Origin: an uncultured Christensenella sp.
GTDB lineage: Bacteria > Bacillota > Clostridia > Christensenellales > UBA3700
Direction: 5' to 3'
Length of the DNA: 64,000 nucleotides
Assembly (NCBI GenBank): GCA_949287655.1
Contig: CASEHD010000015.1
Coordinates: 1-64,000 of the forward strand
Under the pieces are notes generated by a model, which saw nothing but the letters and a program-made list of their open reading frames with translations, was not told the DNA's origin and searched no databases. A program made the position numbers and the translations under genes. Numbering within the stretch: position 1 is the stretch's first letter; each line of letters opens with the position of its first letter. Positions 63,474 through 64,000 of the stretch are shown piece after piece.

Positions 63474-64000
63474 TTATTTGATTGCGGATGCGAGCTGTCT
63501 GCCGTATTCTTTCGCCGCGTCGAGGTCTGCGTCGGTCGGGACAAAGCAGACTTTGAGACCTTCGCCGACGACGGCGGTCTTAAGTCCGGTAAGTCTTGCG
63601 ATAAGGTTGGGGACGGCTTCGCCGCTCCAGCCGAAAGAGCCGAATACCGCGACGGGCTTTTTGCGGCAGTTGATCGCGTCGACGCCTGCGAGCAGATCCC
63701 ATACGGGCGGTACCGCGTCGGCGTTGAGGGTCGGGGAACCGACTGCGAACGCGTCGGCGGAGTTCATCTTTGCGCGCATATCCGCGATGTCGTTTTCGAT
63801 AAGGTTATAGGTCTCGCAATCCGCGTCCGGGATAACTTCCTTTACGCCGTCCGCGATCGCTTTTGCAAGCTTTGCGGTGCAACCGTATGCGGAACAGTAG
63901 AAGACAGGTACCGTCTTAACAGCGTTTTTAGTCGCTTTGCTCCAAGTGCGGTAGCTGTCAAGCACGTAGGGGAGCTGTCCGTCTTTTGTCAGCACAGGTC
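63474..64000 (-). CDS. A-type flavoprotein (FprA-like), C-terminal part only
   Basis: The gene runs off the right edge, so only the last ~175 residues are seen. They hold the end of the di-iron (metallo-beta-lactamase-like) domain, with GPVLTKDG and YRTWSKAT, then a complete flavodoxin domain: FYCSAYGCTAKLAKAIADG (FMN phosphate loop), AVGSPTLNADAVPPVWDLL and AVFGSFGWSGEAVPNLIARL. FprA-type proteins reduce O2 or NO in anaerobes. The frame is open to the window end; a GTG at 63995 is an internal codon and not the start. Confidence 0.88.
   Translation of the reverse strand, partial: PVLTKDGQLPYVLDSYRTWSKATKNAVKTVPVFYCSAYGCTAKLAKAIADGVKEVIPDADCETYNLIENDIADMRAKMNSADAFAVGSPTLNADAVPPVWDLLAGVDAINCRKKPVAVFGSFGWSGEAVPNLIARLTGLKTAVVGEGLKVCFVPTDADLDAAKEYGRQLASAIK

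Overview
The window reads as a chromosomal segment of a low-to-mid G+C Gram-positive anaerobe of the class Clostridia. Supporting evidence: a nine-gene V-type ATPase operon, sporulation-lineage genes (spoIIID, spoVG, a SpoVB-type flippase), the clostridial gene order rpmE–DUF1385–prmC–prfA, single-chain glycyl-tRNA synthetase, type III pantothenate kinase, ECF-type vitamin S components, strong Gram-positive Shine-Dalgarno (SD) sequences, and sigma-A promoters with 17-bp spacers. A Christensenellales-like uncultured gut bacterium is my guess. No rRNA, tRNA, CRISPR array or prophage was seen.

Layout. 0–3.6 kb: a membrane DUF1508 protein, then sua5–ywlE–rpiB. 3.6–12.1 kb: the V-ATPase operon (stalk G/H-I-K-E-C-F-A-B-D), whose K subunit keeps the known Na+-binding residues. 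12.3–17.5 kb: a lipoprotein, a GH3 glycosidase and guaB. 17.5–20.2 kb: a gene-poor, AT-rich accessory patch with two inverted copies of a roughly 270–280-bp MITE-like element, a decayed third copy, and one DUF7662 gene between the intact copies. 20.2–28.3 kb: methyltransferase, glyS, a tiny Cys-rich protein, TspO, an ECF S component with coaX, hom, and two membrane-anchored winged-helix-like proteins. 28.3–33.3 kb: uvrB–uvrA and a stand-alone small RNA candidate. 33.4–37.4 kb: the DUF421/DUF4363 pair, a tetrahydrofolate riboswitch in front of a frameshifted folT, a SpoVB-like flippase and a double-LysM protein. 37.5–49.5 kb: a 1279-residue repeat surface protein, a split TauE/SafE transporter, spoIIID, a TtcA-like enzyme, a COG2426 exporter, DegV, a lipoprotein and two PAP2 phosphatases. 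49.5–64 kb: an AMP ligase and FGGY kinase in the same operon as the PAP2 pair, spoVG, murC, an MDR-type dehydrogenase, rpmE–DUF1385–prmC–prfA, a citrate/isopropylmalate-type synthase, a mini P-loop protein, thrC, and the C-terminal end of an A-type flavoprotein cut by the window edge.

Most of the window is core metabolism: ion-motive energy, threonine synthesis (hom and thrC, not adjacent), guanine nucleotides, CoA, translation termination, nucleotide excision repair and peptidoglycan. The most noteworthy observations are the MITE family with its decayed relic, the intact THF riboswitch driving a broken folT, two promoters placed so that the start codon sits at the predicted transcription start (murC and a small membrane protein), an orphan structured RNA after uvrA, the doubly anchored 1279-residue protein, and the PAP2–PAP2–AMP ligase–FGGY kinase operon. 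I did not find a clearly new defence or mobile system; the accessory patch at 17.5–20.2 kb is the best place to look.
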